Source: Rhodobacterales bacterium 52_120_T64 (GTDB lineage Bacteria > Pseudomonadota > Alphaproteobacteria > Rhodobacterales > Rhodobacteraceae). From it: DNA of 64,000 bases. A model generated the notes under the pieces. It was not told where the DNA came from. It ran no database searches and saw only the letters and a list, made by a program, of their open reading frames with translations. Shown here in pieces: positions 9,978 through 18,969 of this stretch (position 1 is its first letter; every line of letters begins with the position of its first letter). Location of the stretch: assembly GCA_002162875.1 (NCBI GenBank), contig MABA01000015.1, forward strand, positions 62,001 through 126,000, in the 5' to 3' direction. The position numbers were made by a program, and so were the translations under genes.

Positions 9978-11975
9978 CTACTCCGCCGGAAATGCAGGTT
10001 GAGGCATCGGGTTTTGCGCCCGTGTCGGGGCACCGATACGCAGCCGGCGATCTGTAAGGGAAAGTATCCCACCCAGTGAAAGCATGAACGCGCCAAGCCA
10101 GATAAGTCCTACCAAGGGTTCGAACAGGATTCTCAAGGTCCATTTACCTTCGGCAGATTCCGCCGCGGGTTCGGAGATTGATGTATAGAGATCGCCTCGA
10201 ATTGTTGAAAGAATTGCTGATTCAGTGGTTGAAGATCCGGCCACTGCATAATTCCTACGTTCTGGATATAGTTCCGTAACGGGTTTGCCGTCGCGTGTTA
10301 CCTGAAGCGTGCCTTGCCGAGACGTATAATTAGGGCCAAGAACCGTTTCCGCACCAATAAAGGTCAACTCATAACCGGCAATTTCCACTTGGTCACCGGG
10401 CGTTGCGAAAGTCACAGACTCCGACTTCCACATTGTCGAGCCAACAAATCCTAATATTGCGATGGCTATTCCGGCGTGCGCCAATGCCATACCATAAGAA
10501 GATCTAGGCAAATTTCGGGCGCGCCGCATAGACTCGGATATCGGTGCTTTAAACAGTTTCACTCGCCAAGCCCATTCCTGAATCGTAGTGAGTAGGAGCC
10601 AAATCGCAAATCCAAACGAAACTATGCCCAAAACTGGCCCATCGGTATTTAGGTACCAAGTTATCAACAGAACAACAGCAGTTATTCCAGCGGCCCATTT
10701 TAGACGATCAACTATTCCTCCGAGGTCTGCTCTTTTCCATGAAAGAAAGGGGCCGACTCCCGCTATTATGATCAGTGGAAGCATCAGCGGCACGAACGAG
10801 GCATTGAAAAATGGCGGGCCGACCGAAATTTTATCTCCAGTTACTGCTTCAAGTAGCAACGGATAAAGCGTTCCAAATAGCACGGTAGCGGCCGCAGTGG
10901 TCAAGAGCAGATTATTGACCAGAAGACCGCTTTCGCGACTTATGGGACGGTAAAGCCCGCCAGCTTCCATTGCTGGAGCCCGCACCGCGTAAAGTGCCAG
11001 AGATCCTCCAATTGTAATGCCAAGGAGCGCCAATATATAAAGGCCGCGCTCAGGATCCGTTGCAAAAGCATGCACAGAAGTCAAAACGCCCGAGCGGACA
11101 ATAAAGGTGCCCAAAAGACTCATCGCAAAAGTCAGAATGGCCAGAAGTACGGTCCAGCTTTTGAAAGCGCCTCGCTTTTCCACCACGATGGCGGAATGTA
11201 GAAGCGCAGTACCGACCAGCCAAGGAATGAACGACACATTCTCGACAGGATCCCAGAACCACCAGCCGCCCCAGCCAAGCTCATAATACGCCCACCATGA
11301 GCCAAGTGCGATACCAATAGTCAGGCAAACCCACGCAGCCAAAGTCCAGGGGCGCACCCATCTGGCCCATGCGGGGTCAATTCGGCCCTCAATAAGAGCT
11401 GCGACGGCGAATGAATAAACAATCGAAAATCCGACGTAACCCAAATACAAAAACGGAGGGTGAAGCGCTAATCCAAAGTCCTGCAACAGCGGATTCAATC
11501 CGTTGCCGTCCAAGGGAGCAGGGAATACGCGTTCAAATGGATTAGACGTCAACAATAGAAATGACAAGAAACCAACGCTTATCCATGCCTGAACACTTAG
11601 TGTGCGTGCCCGCAATGTATCCGGAATATTAGCACCAAACCACGTCACAGATGCGCCGAATGCCGCGAGAATAAGTACCCACAAAAGAAGAGATCCTTCA
11701 TGACTACCCCAAGTACCCGCGATCTTAAAAAGTAAAGGTTTCAGCGAATGGGAATTCGAAGCTACATTTACTACGGAGAAATCGCTGACAATGAACGACC
11801 GCATGAGCGCTGAAAATGAAAGGGCAATAAGTACAAACTGCAGAGAAGAAGTGGTTAGCGCAGAGCGCATCCACAATATGTTACCGCGTGATGCCCCCAG
11901 CATCGGCAAAAAACTTTGTACAACCGCTACCGCAAGAGCGAGGGTCAAGGCGAGGTTACCAAGTTCAGGAATCAT
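9978..11975 (-). CDS. ccmF: Heme lyase CcmF
   Basis: Polytopic inner-membrane heme lyase of System I cytochrome c maturation, 665 aa from the chosen start. The tryptophan-rich WWD heme domain (LGWGGWWFWDPVENVSF) is near residues 230-248 and conserved heme-ligand histidines lie around it. An upstream GTG at 12017 would put the start only 4 nt below the -10 of the promoter, and CcmF proteins usually begin with MIxELG, so ATG 11975 (MIPELGN) is chosen. First gene of ccmF-G-H-I. No ccmABCDE is present in the window, so heme delivery by CcmE must come from the chromosome. Confidence 0.95.
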   Translation of the reverse strand: MIPELGNLALTLALAVAVVQSFLPMLGASRGNILWMRSALTTSSLQFVLIALSFSALMRSFIVSDFSVVNVASNSHSLKPLLFKIAGTWGSHEGSLLLWVLILAAFGASVTWFGANIPDTLRARTLSVQAWISVGFLSFLLLTSNPFERVFPAPLDGNGLNPLLQDFGLALHPPFLYLGYVGFSIVYSFAVAALIEGRIDPAWARWVRPWTLAAWVCLTIGIALGSWWAYYELGWGGWWFWDPVENVSFIPWLVGTALLHSAIVVEKRGAFKSWTVLLAILTFAMSLLGTFIVRSGVLTSVHAFATDPERGLYILALLGITIGGSLALYAVRAPAMEAGGLYRPISRESGLLVNNLLLTTAAATVLFGTLYPLLLEAVTGDKISVGPPFFNASFVPLMLPLIIIAGVGPFLSWKRADLGGIVDRLKWAAGITAVVLLITWYLNTDGPVLGIVSFGFAIWLLLTTIQEWAWRVKLFKAPISESMRRARNLPRSSYGMALAHAGIAIAILGFVGSTMWKSESVTFATPGDQVEIAGYELTFIGAETVLGPNYTSRQGTLQVTRDGKPVTELYPERRNYAVAGSSTTESAILSTIRGDLYTSISEPAAESAEGKWTLRILFEPLVGLIWLGAFMLSLGGILSLTDRRLRIGAPTRAQNPMPQPAFPAE

Positions 11976-12020
11976 GTCGAGGATACTTTCTGATGCGAAT
12001 CCGTAATATCTTTGCACAGT

Positions 12021-12051
12021 TTTTAGCGGCTTCCTCCAAGGGGAAGGTCAA
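12021..12051 (-). promoter_or_regulatory. CueR-type promoter of ccmFGHI
   Basis: Reverse strand: TTGACC (12051-12046), 19-bp spacer holding CCTTCC-CCTTGGA-GGAAGC, then CTAAAA (12026-12021). Its position rules out the GTG 12017 start of ccmF. Confidence 0.75.
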
Positions 12052-12176
12052 GCCCTTTGATCATTGAAATTTAAATGCTTCTTCACAAACTCGTGATCAA
12101 TTTTTTTCTTGAGCTTCCCGCGCTGTAATCCCTGAAAAATAGTTAAACTTTATTTTGACTGAATCGGAGATTCGAA

Positions 12177-13217
12177 ATGTCACGTTTTCGCCAACTTAAG
12201 ATTGGCTCTCTAGCACTCGCAATTGCAGGAGGTTTTCTGACGAACACCGCGTTTGCCGATGTCTACATACCCGAAGGATTGTCTGGAACAGCATTACATC
12301 TTTCGAGCGAACTAAAACCCGTTAGTCGAATTACCGGTCTCGATAACGTACATGGTCTTTCGGTAGCAATTTCCCGAGGGCTCTTGATTGCAGGGTCACT
12401 ATCAGAACAATCACGGAGCGAAGTTGAAAAACCCGAAGCCGTTTCTTCGGATGATCACAATGCGCACCACGGAAAATCGAATAACGATCAATCCGAAGAA
12501 GTTAGCATAATTAGCCTAATAGACATTCAAACCGAAAAAGTTATTCGAAAAATCGAGGTGCCGGGTATGGTGCACCATGTCACCACCAGTTCGGACGATC
12601 GGTACGTGCTCGTAACACATCCTGGGCTCGACGCTGTTTCGATTATAGATCTGGAAACCAATACTCTGACGGCAACTATACCGACGGGGTCAAATCCGAA
12701 TTATGCAGTGTATGATCCTCAGACAGCATCATTCTATGTCAGCAACACAGACAATGCGACGATTAGCCAAGTCGAACCTAAGGCAGGTTATGTTGTCAGA
12801 AACTTCAAAACTGAAAACGGAGTTGAGCATCTAGATTTCGACATCGACAGCCGACGGATATTCGCGGCGGAAGCTGACGTCGGTGAAGTTTCGGTCATTG
12901 ACATAGATACTGGAGAAACTACTTCGCGATTTACCGTAGGCGGTGGTCTGCACGGTATTGCGTATGACCAGTCACGCAATTCGATTTATGTCAGCGCGCG
13001 AGAGCGGGGGGCTATTGTATATATTTCTCTCGAAACAGGAGAGTCTGAAGATCAACTGATTGGGCCAGAACCTTATCATATGACGCTTGTTGGTGACACG
13101 CTTCTTGTTAGTAGTGCAGATGAGCCTTTGATTTGGACAGTAGATGTCGAAACTAGACACGTTCTGGCAACTATTCCCACCGAAGACAGAGCGCACCAGA
13201 TGGCCGTGACGCCTTAA
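12177..13217 (+). CDS. Secreted beta-propeller (YncE-like) protein
   Basis: 346 aa with a clear signal peptide (LALAIAGGFLTNTAFA) and repeated blades of the YVTN/YncE type (e.g. VSIIDLETNTLTATIPTGSN, then SVIDIDTGETTSRF). A His/Asp-rich stretch (DDHNAHHGK, ~90) may bind metal. Such propellers are periplasmic scaffolds or metal-related proteins; no catalytic motif is seen and the exact role is unknown. Transcribed divergently from ccmF. A weak TTGAGC at 12109 with TTCCCG downstream hints at a relic of a copper promoter but is not convincing. Confidence 0.75.
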   Translation: MSRFRQLKIGSLALAIAGGFLTNTAFADVYIPEGLSGTALHLSSELKPVSRITGLDNVHGLSVAISRGLLIAGSLSEQSRSEVEKPEAVSSDDHNAHHGKSNNDQSEEVSIISLIDIQTEKVIRKIEVPGMVHHVTTSSDDRYVLVTHPGLDAVSIIDLETNTLTATIPTGSNPNYAVYDPQTASFYVSNTDNATISQVEPKAGYVVRNFKTENGVEHLDFDIDSRRIFAAEADVGEVSVIDIDTGETTSRFTVGGGLHGIAYDQSRNSIYVSARERGAIVYISLETGESEDQLIGPEPYHMTLVGDTLLVSSADEPLIWTVDVETRHVLATIPTEDRAHQMAVTP

Positions 13218-13218
13218 T

Positions 13219-13240
13219 ACCGGATGTCTGGTTATCCGGT
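13219..13240 (+). terminator. Hairpin after beta-propeller gene
   Basis: Perfect 7-bp stem ACCGGAT/ATCCGGT with an 8-nt loop directly after the stop codon. No T-run follows, so it may be a weak terminator or RNA-stabilising stem. Confidence 0.4.
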
Positions 13241-13310
13241 TGGCCGTCGGAGGTATCCCTTCTGACTCTGGCGGCCACTAACTTCTCTAACTGAAAAGAA
13301 ATGTAACAAC

Positions 13311-13646
13311 ATGCAATTTCCGAATAATACGAAATCTTTTAGTCAAAGCTCGAACGCTGATAATGAAGAAAGCAAAGAAAAGCATAGTGGAATGATGCGT
13401 TATGGAATGATGCTTTGCTGCGCAGTAATGTTGATACCCGTTGGTTTGTATTTTCTTGGTGGCGGCGTGTTATCGAGCTTGTCTTCGAATGTCGGACTAT
13501 TTTTGCCGCTTGCCCTGTGCCTAGGAATGCATTTCGTCATGCACAGAGTGATGGGGAAATCCTGTCATGGTGAAAAACCTGCTGAAGATAAGAAAATCGA
13601 ACGATTAGAAGCTGTCAAAGCGTCGCCTCCGAAAACTTCGTACTAA
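13311..13646 (+). CDS. DUF2933-like small membrane protein
   Basis: 111 aa. A charged N-terminal tail is followed by two hydrophobic segments (MMLCCAVMLIPVGLYFLGGG and LFLPLALCLGMHFVMHRVM). The C-M-H pattern in the second helix plus a final CHGE resembles DUF2933 proteins, which are common in metal-resistance clusters; function unknown. Possible metal binding by Met, Cys and His residues is inference. Confidence 0.65.
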   Translation: MQFPNNTKSFSQSSNADNEESKEKHSGMMRYGMMLCCAVMLIPVGLYFLGGGVLSSLSSNVGLFLPLALCLGMHFVMHRVMGKSCHGEKPAEDKKIERLEAVKASPPKTSY

Positions 13647-13934
13647 ATGCCAATTGCCAGAATGTTATTTTGCAGGCCGACAAGACGCGTTACTCCACTC
13701 TTATTGCTGAGTTTGTCGGCCTGCGCAAACACCATTGCCGATTGCCCCAGTGCAACACGCCAACCGTCAATATTGTCCACTACTTCCAACGATGTACCAT
13801 CAATAAATATTACAAATGAAAATTTGGCCATAGCCGGATGTCAGGTCAATATTGACTCAGCTCAAGTTCGCGAAAACGGCATCGCTTCAGTCCGTTGTCT
13901 AGACGGTCGTAGCGGGTTCACTTTTATTAATTAG
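13647..13934 (+). CDS. Possible small lipoprotein
   Basis: 95 aa, beginning in the base after the stop of the preceding gene. It has a plausible lipoprotein signal with lipobox (LLLLSLSAC) and four further cysteines. No ribosome site is evident, so translation would depend on coupling. No recognisable family. Could be spurious. Confidence 0.4.
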   Translation: MPIARMLFCRPTRRVTPLLLLSLSACANTIADCPSATRQPSILSTTSNDVPSINITNENLAIAGCQVNIDSAQVRENGIASVRCLDGRSGFTFIN

Positions 13935-13957
13935 ACGTTTCCATTTGACGCCAATAA

Positions 13958-13982
13958 GTCTCCGAAACTCTTTTCCGGAGAC
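13958..13982. terminator. Hairpin between convergent genes
   Basis: Perfect 7-bp stem GTCTCCG/CGGAGAC with an 11-nt loop, between a rightward gene ending at 13934 and a leftward gene ending at 14037. Possibly a bidirectional terminator. Confidence 0.4.
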
Positions 13983-14036
13983 ATCGATCATTCTAAACTC
14001 TTCAGTAAGTAAAGTAGGGCCAATTTCTTGGCAATA

Positions 14037-14363
14037 CTATTTATCGAGCACCTTACGTCGTTCTTCGTACTCAGCAGGCTCGATTTCGCCCCGTGCCAGT
14101 CGTTCTTTCAAGATGTCGAGCGCGGTGCTTTCGCTATTGCCTTTTCTATCTCGATCCATAGCCCAGCGAACCGCCAGTACGATTAGCACAATCACCAGTA
14201 TCCAGAACAAAAACATTGTGCCATGCCCCACCATAGACCATCCGTAATTGTCGCCCCACATATGCCCGTAGTATCTGCTGTTAGGCACATTTTGGGCAAA
14301 TGCGGTACCTGTAGTGAGTACTGCTGAAGCTGCTGTGATTGAAAACACACTTGGCTTAGTCAT
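14037..14363 (-). CDS. SHOCT-domain small membrane protein
   Basis: 108 aa from ATG 14363, chosen because AGGAG stands 7 nt upstream. Signal peptide (MTKPSVFSITAASAVLTTGTAFA), one transmembrane helix (MFLFWILVIVLIVLAV), then a C-terminal SHOCT motif (ALDILKERLARGEIEPAEYE). SHOCT proteins are short and often occur beside copper-handling genes; molecular role unknown. Overlaps the preceding cytochrome gene by 8 nt, so the two are co-translated. Confidence 0.75.
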   Translation of the reverse strand: MTKPSVFSITAASAVLTTGTAFAQNVPNSRYYGHMWGDNYGWSMVGHGTMFLFWILVIVLIVLAVRWAMDRDRKGNSESTALDILKERLARGEIEPAEYEERRKVLDK

Positions 14364-14898
14364 CGTGCTCCTCTCCTTCTTCATGCCCATGACCTATTTC
14401 TTCTTCATGTTCCTCAACTGCAGTAGTTTCACCGTGACCGTGGTCCATCATTTCACGAGCCATTTCGGTCAGGTTGTTTTCGCTAAACTCATGTTGTTGA
14501 TTATCGTCATGCAAGAAAGCAATAATGTCCGCGAGCTCTTCGCCCGTGAACATAATTTGTTCGCCAAGTGCCTCTTCCTGAGCTTCGATCATATAGGGTG
14601 CCATCGCCCACATTTTGGCGGCCAGATCAAACGGGTTCATAAACTCTTCCATGTCGTGTGCGTCAAGTGCTGACGCATCATGACCCCCGACACCATTGAC
14701 TGCGTGACAAGCAACACAACCTTTATCAATAAATAGATCCATGCCTCGACTGCTGCTCATTATGGGCATAAGGAGGCGGGTAACTGCTACACCGTGGTCG
14801 GGGTCTGTGTCGTCAGTATGACTACCACTAGACCACGCCACCGGTGCGGTGATCAAACTTATGGCGAATGAAAGAACTATTGAATTTATAATACGCAT
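14356..14898 (-). CDS. Secreted cytochrome c with His/Glu-rich tail
   Basis: 180 aa. Signal peptide (residues 1-23), one heme motif CVACH (61-65), a single cytochrome domain, then a long acidic and histidine-rich C-terminus (HGHGETTAVEEHEEEIGHGH), a likely metal-binding tail. Probably a periplasmic electron carrier or heme sensor in the metal module. First gene of an operon with the SHOCT protein. An FNR-like site lies about 60 nt upstream. Confidence 0.8.
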   Translation of the reverse strand: MRIINSIVLSFAISLITAPVAWSSGSHTDDTDPDHGVAVTRLLMPIMSSSRGMDLFIDKGCVACHAVNGVGGHDASALDAHDMEEFMNPFDLAAKMWAMAPYMIEAQEEALGEQIMFTGEELADIIAFLHDDNQQHEFSENNLTEMAREMMDHGHGETTAVEEHEEEIGHGHEEGEEHDD

Positions 14899-14958
14899 TG
14901 TTGCCTCCTTCGATTGTAAACCTCGAATTGTTTGTTGACTAATCTAGATCAGGAAACA

Positions 14959-14972
14959 TTGATTCAGATCAT
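14959..14972. promoter_or_regulatory. FNR/FnrL-like box
   Basis: TTGATTCAGATCAT, one mismatch from the FNR/Anr consensus TTGAT-N4-ATCAA, located between the divergent cytochrome c gene and the membrane protein gene at 15075. Oxygen control of one or both genes is inferred. Confidence 0.4.
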
Positions 14973-15074
14973 CTAAGGCCAAGTATCACGAATTTGTGAG
15001 TGTTATGCCGTGAACACAACCGCTATTTAGAAAATCGCACTGCGCACACGGTTAATGAAACAAGTGACATTATT

Positions 15075-15548
15075 ATGCAAAAAAACGTAAACACGACTTC
15101 ATTTCAAAGCGTCAAACATCTACCTGAATTCAACATCGCAATTTTTTCTTTTTTGCTGAATTTTGTTTGGGAGCTAATGCAGGCTCCGTTTTTCTTAAGT
15201 CTAGATGATGTCAGCCATTGGGATGGTATCTTGATATGTTTGAAGGCCACACTTGGTGACGTATTGATTGCGTTGTCTGCCTTTTGGGTCACCTCATATC
15301 TTTCAAAGAACAGGCAATGGATTTATTTTGCTTCCGGACTGCAGATTACTGTATTTTTGTTTGTCGGAATATCCATAACGGTGGTGCTGGAAATTTATAA
15401 CACACAGTTTGCCAAAAATTGGAGTTATTCCGATAGAATGCCACTAGTGCCCCCATTTGACATAGGTCTGGCGCCGCTACTTCAATGGCTACTCGTTCCG
15501 ATGTTGGTTCTTTGGTTCGTGCGGCGACAATCGATGGGGCCTTCGTAA
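15075..15548 (+). CDS. Polytopic membrane protein of unknown function
   Basis: 157 aa from ATG 15075; a longer frame begins at 15000 but the added residues look non-coding. About four transmembrane helices are visible (IAIFSFLLNFVWELMQAPFF, ICLKATLGDVLIALSAFWVT, ASGLQITVFLFVGISITVVL and LLQWLLVPMLVLWFV). The motif NFVWELMQ in helix one is the most distinctive feature. No function assigned; context suggests a link to copper or cytochromes. Confidence 0.65.
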   Translation: MQKNVNTTSFQSVKHLPEFNIAIFSFLLNFVWELMQAPFFLSLDDVSHWDGILICLKATLGDVLIALSAFWVTSYLSKNRQWIYFASGLQITVFLFVGISITVVLEIYNTQFAKNWSYSDRMPLVPPFDIGLAPLLQWLLVPMLVLWFVRRQSMGPS

Positions 15549-15718
15549 CTTCGTGTGAATTTAAATCGGTTTGTACTATTGCGATATATTGAAGTTTATC
15601 AGTTCTCTTCTGAGAATAAATAATGGGCTGCAATTTGCTAGACATCGCGCGTACTTACCACGCGATTGATATTGTCGACGCTTGGCATTCAAAAAAATTC
15701 TAAATTGAAAAACAACTG

Positions 15719-15749
15719 TTGACCTTCCCGTGACTGGAAGGGCTACGGT
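15719..15749 (+). promoter_or_regulatory. CueR-type promoter of second copper ATPase
   Basis: TTGACC (15719-15724), 19-bp spacer with dyad CCTTCC-CGTGACT-GGAAGG, TACGGT (15744-15749). The closest match in the window to the CueR consensus. Confidence 0.85.
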
Positions 15750-15782
15750 CAAGCTATATGCAATTAGAATCGGTGTAATAAA

Positions 15783-18143
15783 ATGGTTAGTCCGCACACA
15801 AATAACGAAAACATACATCTAGATCATCAACATGATCCTATAACGGATACTGCGAACACAGTGACAGATCCTGTGTGTGGAATGAGTGTACCACTTAATG
15901 CGGGAAAACCGCATGAGATGTGGCATGGCGAAGAATTTCATTTCTGCAGTGATGGTTGCCACAAAAAATTTGATGCTGACCCGTATTTTTATGCATCTGG
16001 TAATAGCCAACGCGTCAAGGAAGTAGCCCACAGCAATGCGCTTTACACCTGTCCAATGCACCCGGAAATTATTCAAGAAGGTCCAGGAGCCTGCCCAATT
16101 TGCGGAATGTCTCTGGAACCGATGATAGCAAGTGACGACCAACCCAACGAAGAATTAACAGATTTTACCCGCCGCATGTGGATCAGTTCAATTGCAGCCG
16201 TCCCTCTAATCATTCTTACAATGGGCGGTCTGATTGGAATTCCTGTCCGCGAATGGATCGGCGAACAGATAACAGTCTACCTCGAATTCCTTCTGGCTAC
16301 ACCAATTGTTCTTTGGGCAGCGAAGCCATTCTTTGTGCGGGGGTGGGATTCGATCCGTACAATCAACCCGAATATGTGGACGCTGATATCAATAGGTGTC
16401 GCCGCAGCTTACGGGTACAGTCTGGTTGCTACATTTCTGCCAAGTGTTTTTCCGCAGGAGTACAGAGAAGGTGGAAGTGTCGGAACGTACTACGAAGCAG
16501 CGGTGGTTATTGTCGCATTAATTTTTGTTGGACAGGTTCTCGAATTACGGGCCAGAGAAAGGACGGGTGATGCAATTCGCGCACTTCTGGACCTCGCCCC
16601 CAAGACCGCGCGGCGTGTGTTGCCAGACGGTGAAGAATACGATGTACCGTTAGAAAACATAGTTGAAGGCGATCACCTGCGTGTTCGTCCAGGAGATAGC
16701 ATACCGGTTGACGCCGTTGTTCTTGAGGGGCATTCCTCGGTTGACGAAAGTATGCTCACCGGCGAGCCAATTCCAATTGAAAAATCGGCTGATGATAACG
16801 TAACAGGCGGAACCATAAACAAGAACGGTAGCCTAGTCGTTATAGCAAGTAAGGTAGGGGCCGATACCGTCCTGTCGCAAATAATCGATATGGTGGCAAA
16901 CGCAAAACGTTCGCGCGCTCCTATACAGGGTTTGGCCGACAAGGTTTCTTCGATATTTGTTCCATTGGTTGTATTAATTTCTATCGCGGCATTCCTGACA
17001 TGGTTTTTCTTTGGCCCTGAACCGGCGCTTGTATTTGCAATTGCATCTGCCGTCTCTGTGCTAATTATTGCTTGCCCCTGTGCTTTGGGTTTGGCAACGC
17101 CAATTTCCATTACTACCGCTGCCGGGCGAGGAGCGCAGGCCGGCGTGCTTATCAAGGACGCCGAAGCGCTCGAACGAATGGCGGCAGTCGATGTCTTGAT
17201 TATCGATAAAACCGGTACTCTGACTGAAGGAAAACCGGTGCTGACAGATACAATTGTACTTGGTGAAGAGGGTGCTGATACTGTTCTCGCTTTGGCTGCA
17301 GCTCTTGAAAGAGGCTCCGAACACCCGCTGGCCGAAGCCATTGTTTCCGGTGCAGATAAAAAGAGTTTGAAACTTGGGACTGTAGCCGCATTCGAGGCAA
17401 TTACTGGAAAAGGAGTGAAAGGAAATGTCGATGGCCGTGATGTTTCTCTCGGGAATCAAGCCATGATGGAAGCCGTCGGGTTGTCGATCGTAGCAAGCGA
17501 AGCACAGGCTGATGTTCTTAGGTCAGAAGGTAAAACCGCAATGTACGTTGCCATCGATGGCGCGCTGGCTGGAATCGTTGCGGTTGCAGACCCTATTAAG
17601 GAAACTACGCCAGAAGCGATCAACGATCTTCACGCGGTTGGTTTAAAGGTTATCATGGTTACTGGAGACAACGAACGCACGGCCCAAGCTGTCGCAGCGA
17701 AACTTAACATAGACGAGGTTCGTGCGGGCGCCCTACCGGAGGACAAAAAGAAATTTATCGAAGAACTGCGTGGTGAAGGGCACAGTGTTGCGATGGCAGG
17801 TGACGGTGTTAATGATGCCCCCGCACTGGCGGCAGCTGACGTCGGGATGGCAATGGGCACCGGCGCAGATGTAGCTGTAGAAAGTGCGGGAATTACGCTT
17901 CTTGGTGGCGATTTGATGGGAATAGTCCGGGCGCGAAAGTTGGCAAAAGCTACAATCAGAAATATTCGGCAAAATCTATTCTTTGCCTTTGCCTATAACG
18001 CACTGGGCGTGCCGGTCGCGGCGGGTGTGCTATATCCTTTTACCGAGACTTTGATGTCGCCGATGATAGCTGCAGCAGCCATGTCGCTTTCGTCTGTATC
18101 GGTAATTTCGAATGCATTGAGACTTAGGAAAGCAAAAATATGA
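15783..18143 (+). CDS. Heavy-metal P1B ATPase with YHS and HMBD domains
   Basis: 786-aa metal efflux or cytochrome-assembly ATPase. Instead of HMA domains it starts with a His-rich leader and a YHS domain (DPVCGMSV ... [12 protein letters not shown], 30-66), followed by a heavy-metal-binding domain (YTCPMHP ... CPICGM, 82-110). The transport site is CPC (ACPCALG, ~430), the phosphorylation site DKTGTLTEG (~475) and the hinge GDGVNDAP (~673). This domain arrangement is common in Cu/Ag ATPases of plasmids. Driven by its own CueR promoter and followed, with 4 nt overlap, by a ferric-reductase-like gene. Confidence 0.94.
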   Translation: MVSPHTNNENIHLDHQHDPITDTANTVTDPVCGMSVPLNAGKPHEMWHGEEFHFCSDGCHKKFDADPYFYASGNSQRVKEVAHSNALYTCPMHPEIIQEGPGACPICGMSLEPMIASDDQPNEELTDFTRRMWISSIAAVPLIILTMGGLIGIPVREWIGEQITVYLEFLLATPIVLWAAKPFFVRGWDSIRTINPNMWTLISIGVAAAYGYSLVATFLPSVFPQEYREGGSVGTYYEAAVVIVALIFVGQVLELRARERTGDAIRALLDLAPKTARRVLPDGEEYDVPLENIVEGDHLRVRPGDSIPVDAVVLEGHSSVDESMLTGEPIPIEKSADDNVTGGTINKNGSLVVIASKVGADTVLSQIIDMVANAKRSRAPIQGLADKVSSIFVPLVVLISIAAFLTWFFFGPEPALVFAIASAVSVLIIACPCALGLATPISITTAAGRGAQAGVLIKDAEALERMAAVDVLIIDKTGTLTEGKPVLTDTIVLGEEGADTVLALAAALERGSEHPLAEAIVSGADKKSLKLGTVAAFEAITGKGVKGNVDGRDVSLGNQAMMEAVGLSIVASEAQADVLRSEGKTAMYVAIDGALAGIVAVADPIKETTPEAINDLHAVGLKVIMVTGDNERTAQAVAAKLNIDEVRAGALPEDKKKFIEELRGEGHSVAMAGDGVNDAPALAAADVGMAMGTGADVAVESAGITLLGGDLMGIVRARKLAKATIRNIRQNLFFAFAYNALGVPVAAGVLYPFTETLMSPMIAAAAMSLSSVSVISNALRLRKAKI

Positions 18144-18886
18144 CCCATACCAAACGAGAAAAAGGTAGTACTACCAAATCGAAAAAGTGGATACTGCGTC
18201 ACGTTATCGTTCTGATTATTGCAACGATCATCGGATATCTATTCCTGATCTCGCGCGCCGAATGGTCGGCCATGCATCGCTATAACCGGGCCATTGGTGA
18301 TGTCTCGCTAATCTTGGTGGCCGCAGCGATGGTTATCGGGCCATTGACGCGCCTGATCCGGAAGAAGTGGTTGCGGGCTCTCCTGCCTTACCGGCGGGAA
18401 CTTGGTATCTGGGCGGTTGTGGCGGCGTCTATCCACCTTTTAATCATCCTGATTGGCTGGGTGGAATTGGATCTTTGGCGCCTGTTCGGGTTTGAGTTCC
18501 ACCCAGGCCTGCAGCGCTACGTCATGATCCTCCACGGTTTTGCACTGGCCAACGCCGTGGGTATTATAGCCTTGCTCTATGGGTTGGCCTTGGCACTCAC
18601 TTCCAACGATTTCAGCCAGCGACGGCTGGGTCCGAGCGTCTGGAAGTTCGTGCAGCAGGGCTCCTATATTCTTTGGTGGCTGGTTATCCTGCACACAGCC
18701 TATTTCTTGTACGTCCATTTTCTAGACTTTCACCGCGAGACCCCCGAGCCGAACTGGGCGCAGTGGCCTTTCGCGGGTCTGGTGATGGCAGTCATGCTGG
18801 TTCAGATGGCCGCAACAATAAAGACATGGCGGCAAAAGCAAACGCGCGAAAGAACACCGACACATGGCATCCGCAACACAAATTAG
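18140..18886 (+). CDS. Ferric-reductase-like transmembrane protein (MsrQ-like)
   Basis: 248 aa, about six transmembrane helices, belonging to the ferric reductase-like heme-b membrane domain superfamily. Conserved histidines occur in facing helices ([34 protein letters not shown]) and could ligate heme. No flavin or NAD domain is attached, as in MsrQ. Start overlaps the ATPase stop (ATGA), so the two are co-translated; it might supply electrons to a periplasmic partner or reduce metal. Partner unknown. Confidence 0.7.
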   Translation: MTHTKREKGSTTKSKKWILRHVIVLIIATIIGYLFLISRAEWSAMHRYNRAIGDVSLILVAAAMVIGPLTRLIRKKWLRALLPYRRELGIWAVVAASIHLLIILIGWVELDLWRLFGFEFHPGLQRYVMILHGFALANAVGIIALLYGLALALTSNDFSQRRLGPSVWKFVQQGSYILWWLVILHTAYFLYVHFLDFHRETPEPNWAQWPFAGLVMAVMLVQMAATIKTWRQKQTRERTPTHGIRNTN

Positions 18887-18969
18887 AAGACCGGGTCGAC
18901 GGGCTGACACGATCACTTCGCGGGCCAGAATAAGAGTATGGCACAACCTATAGAGGATGGAAAAATCCC

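Noticed and set aside
11976-12017. GTG start of ccmF at 12017
   Set aside because: Only 4 nt below the -10 of the CueR-type promoter; ATG 11975 matches the family N-terminus.
12109-12140. Possible CueR promoter of the beta-propeller gene
   Set aside because: TTGAGC with TTCCCG but no right half-site or -10.
16673-17341. Long antisense frame in the second copper ATPase
   Set aside because: Shadow of a strong gene; no own start signal or family.
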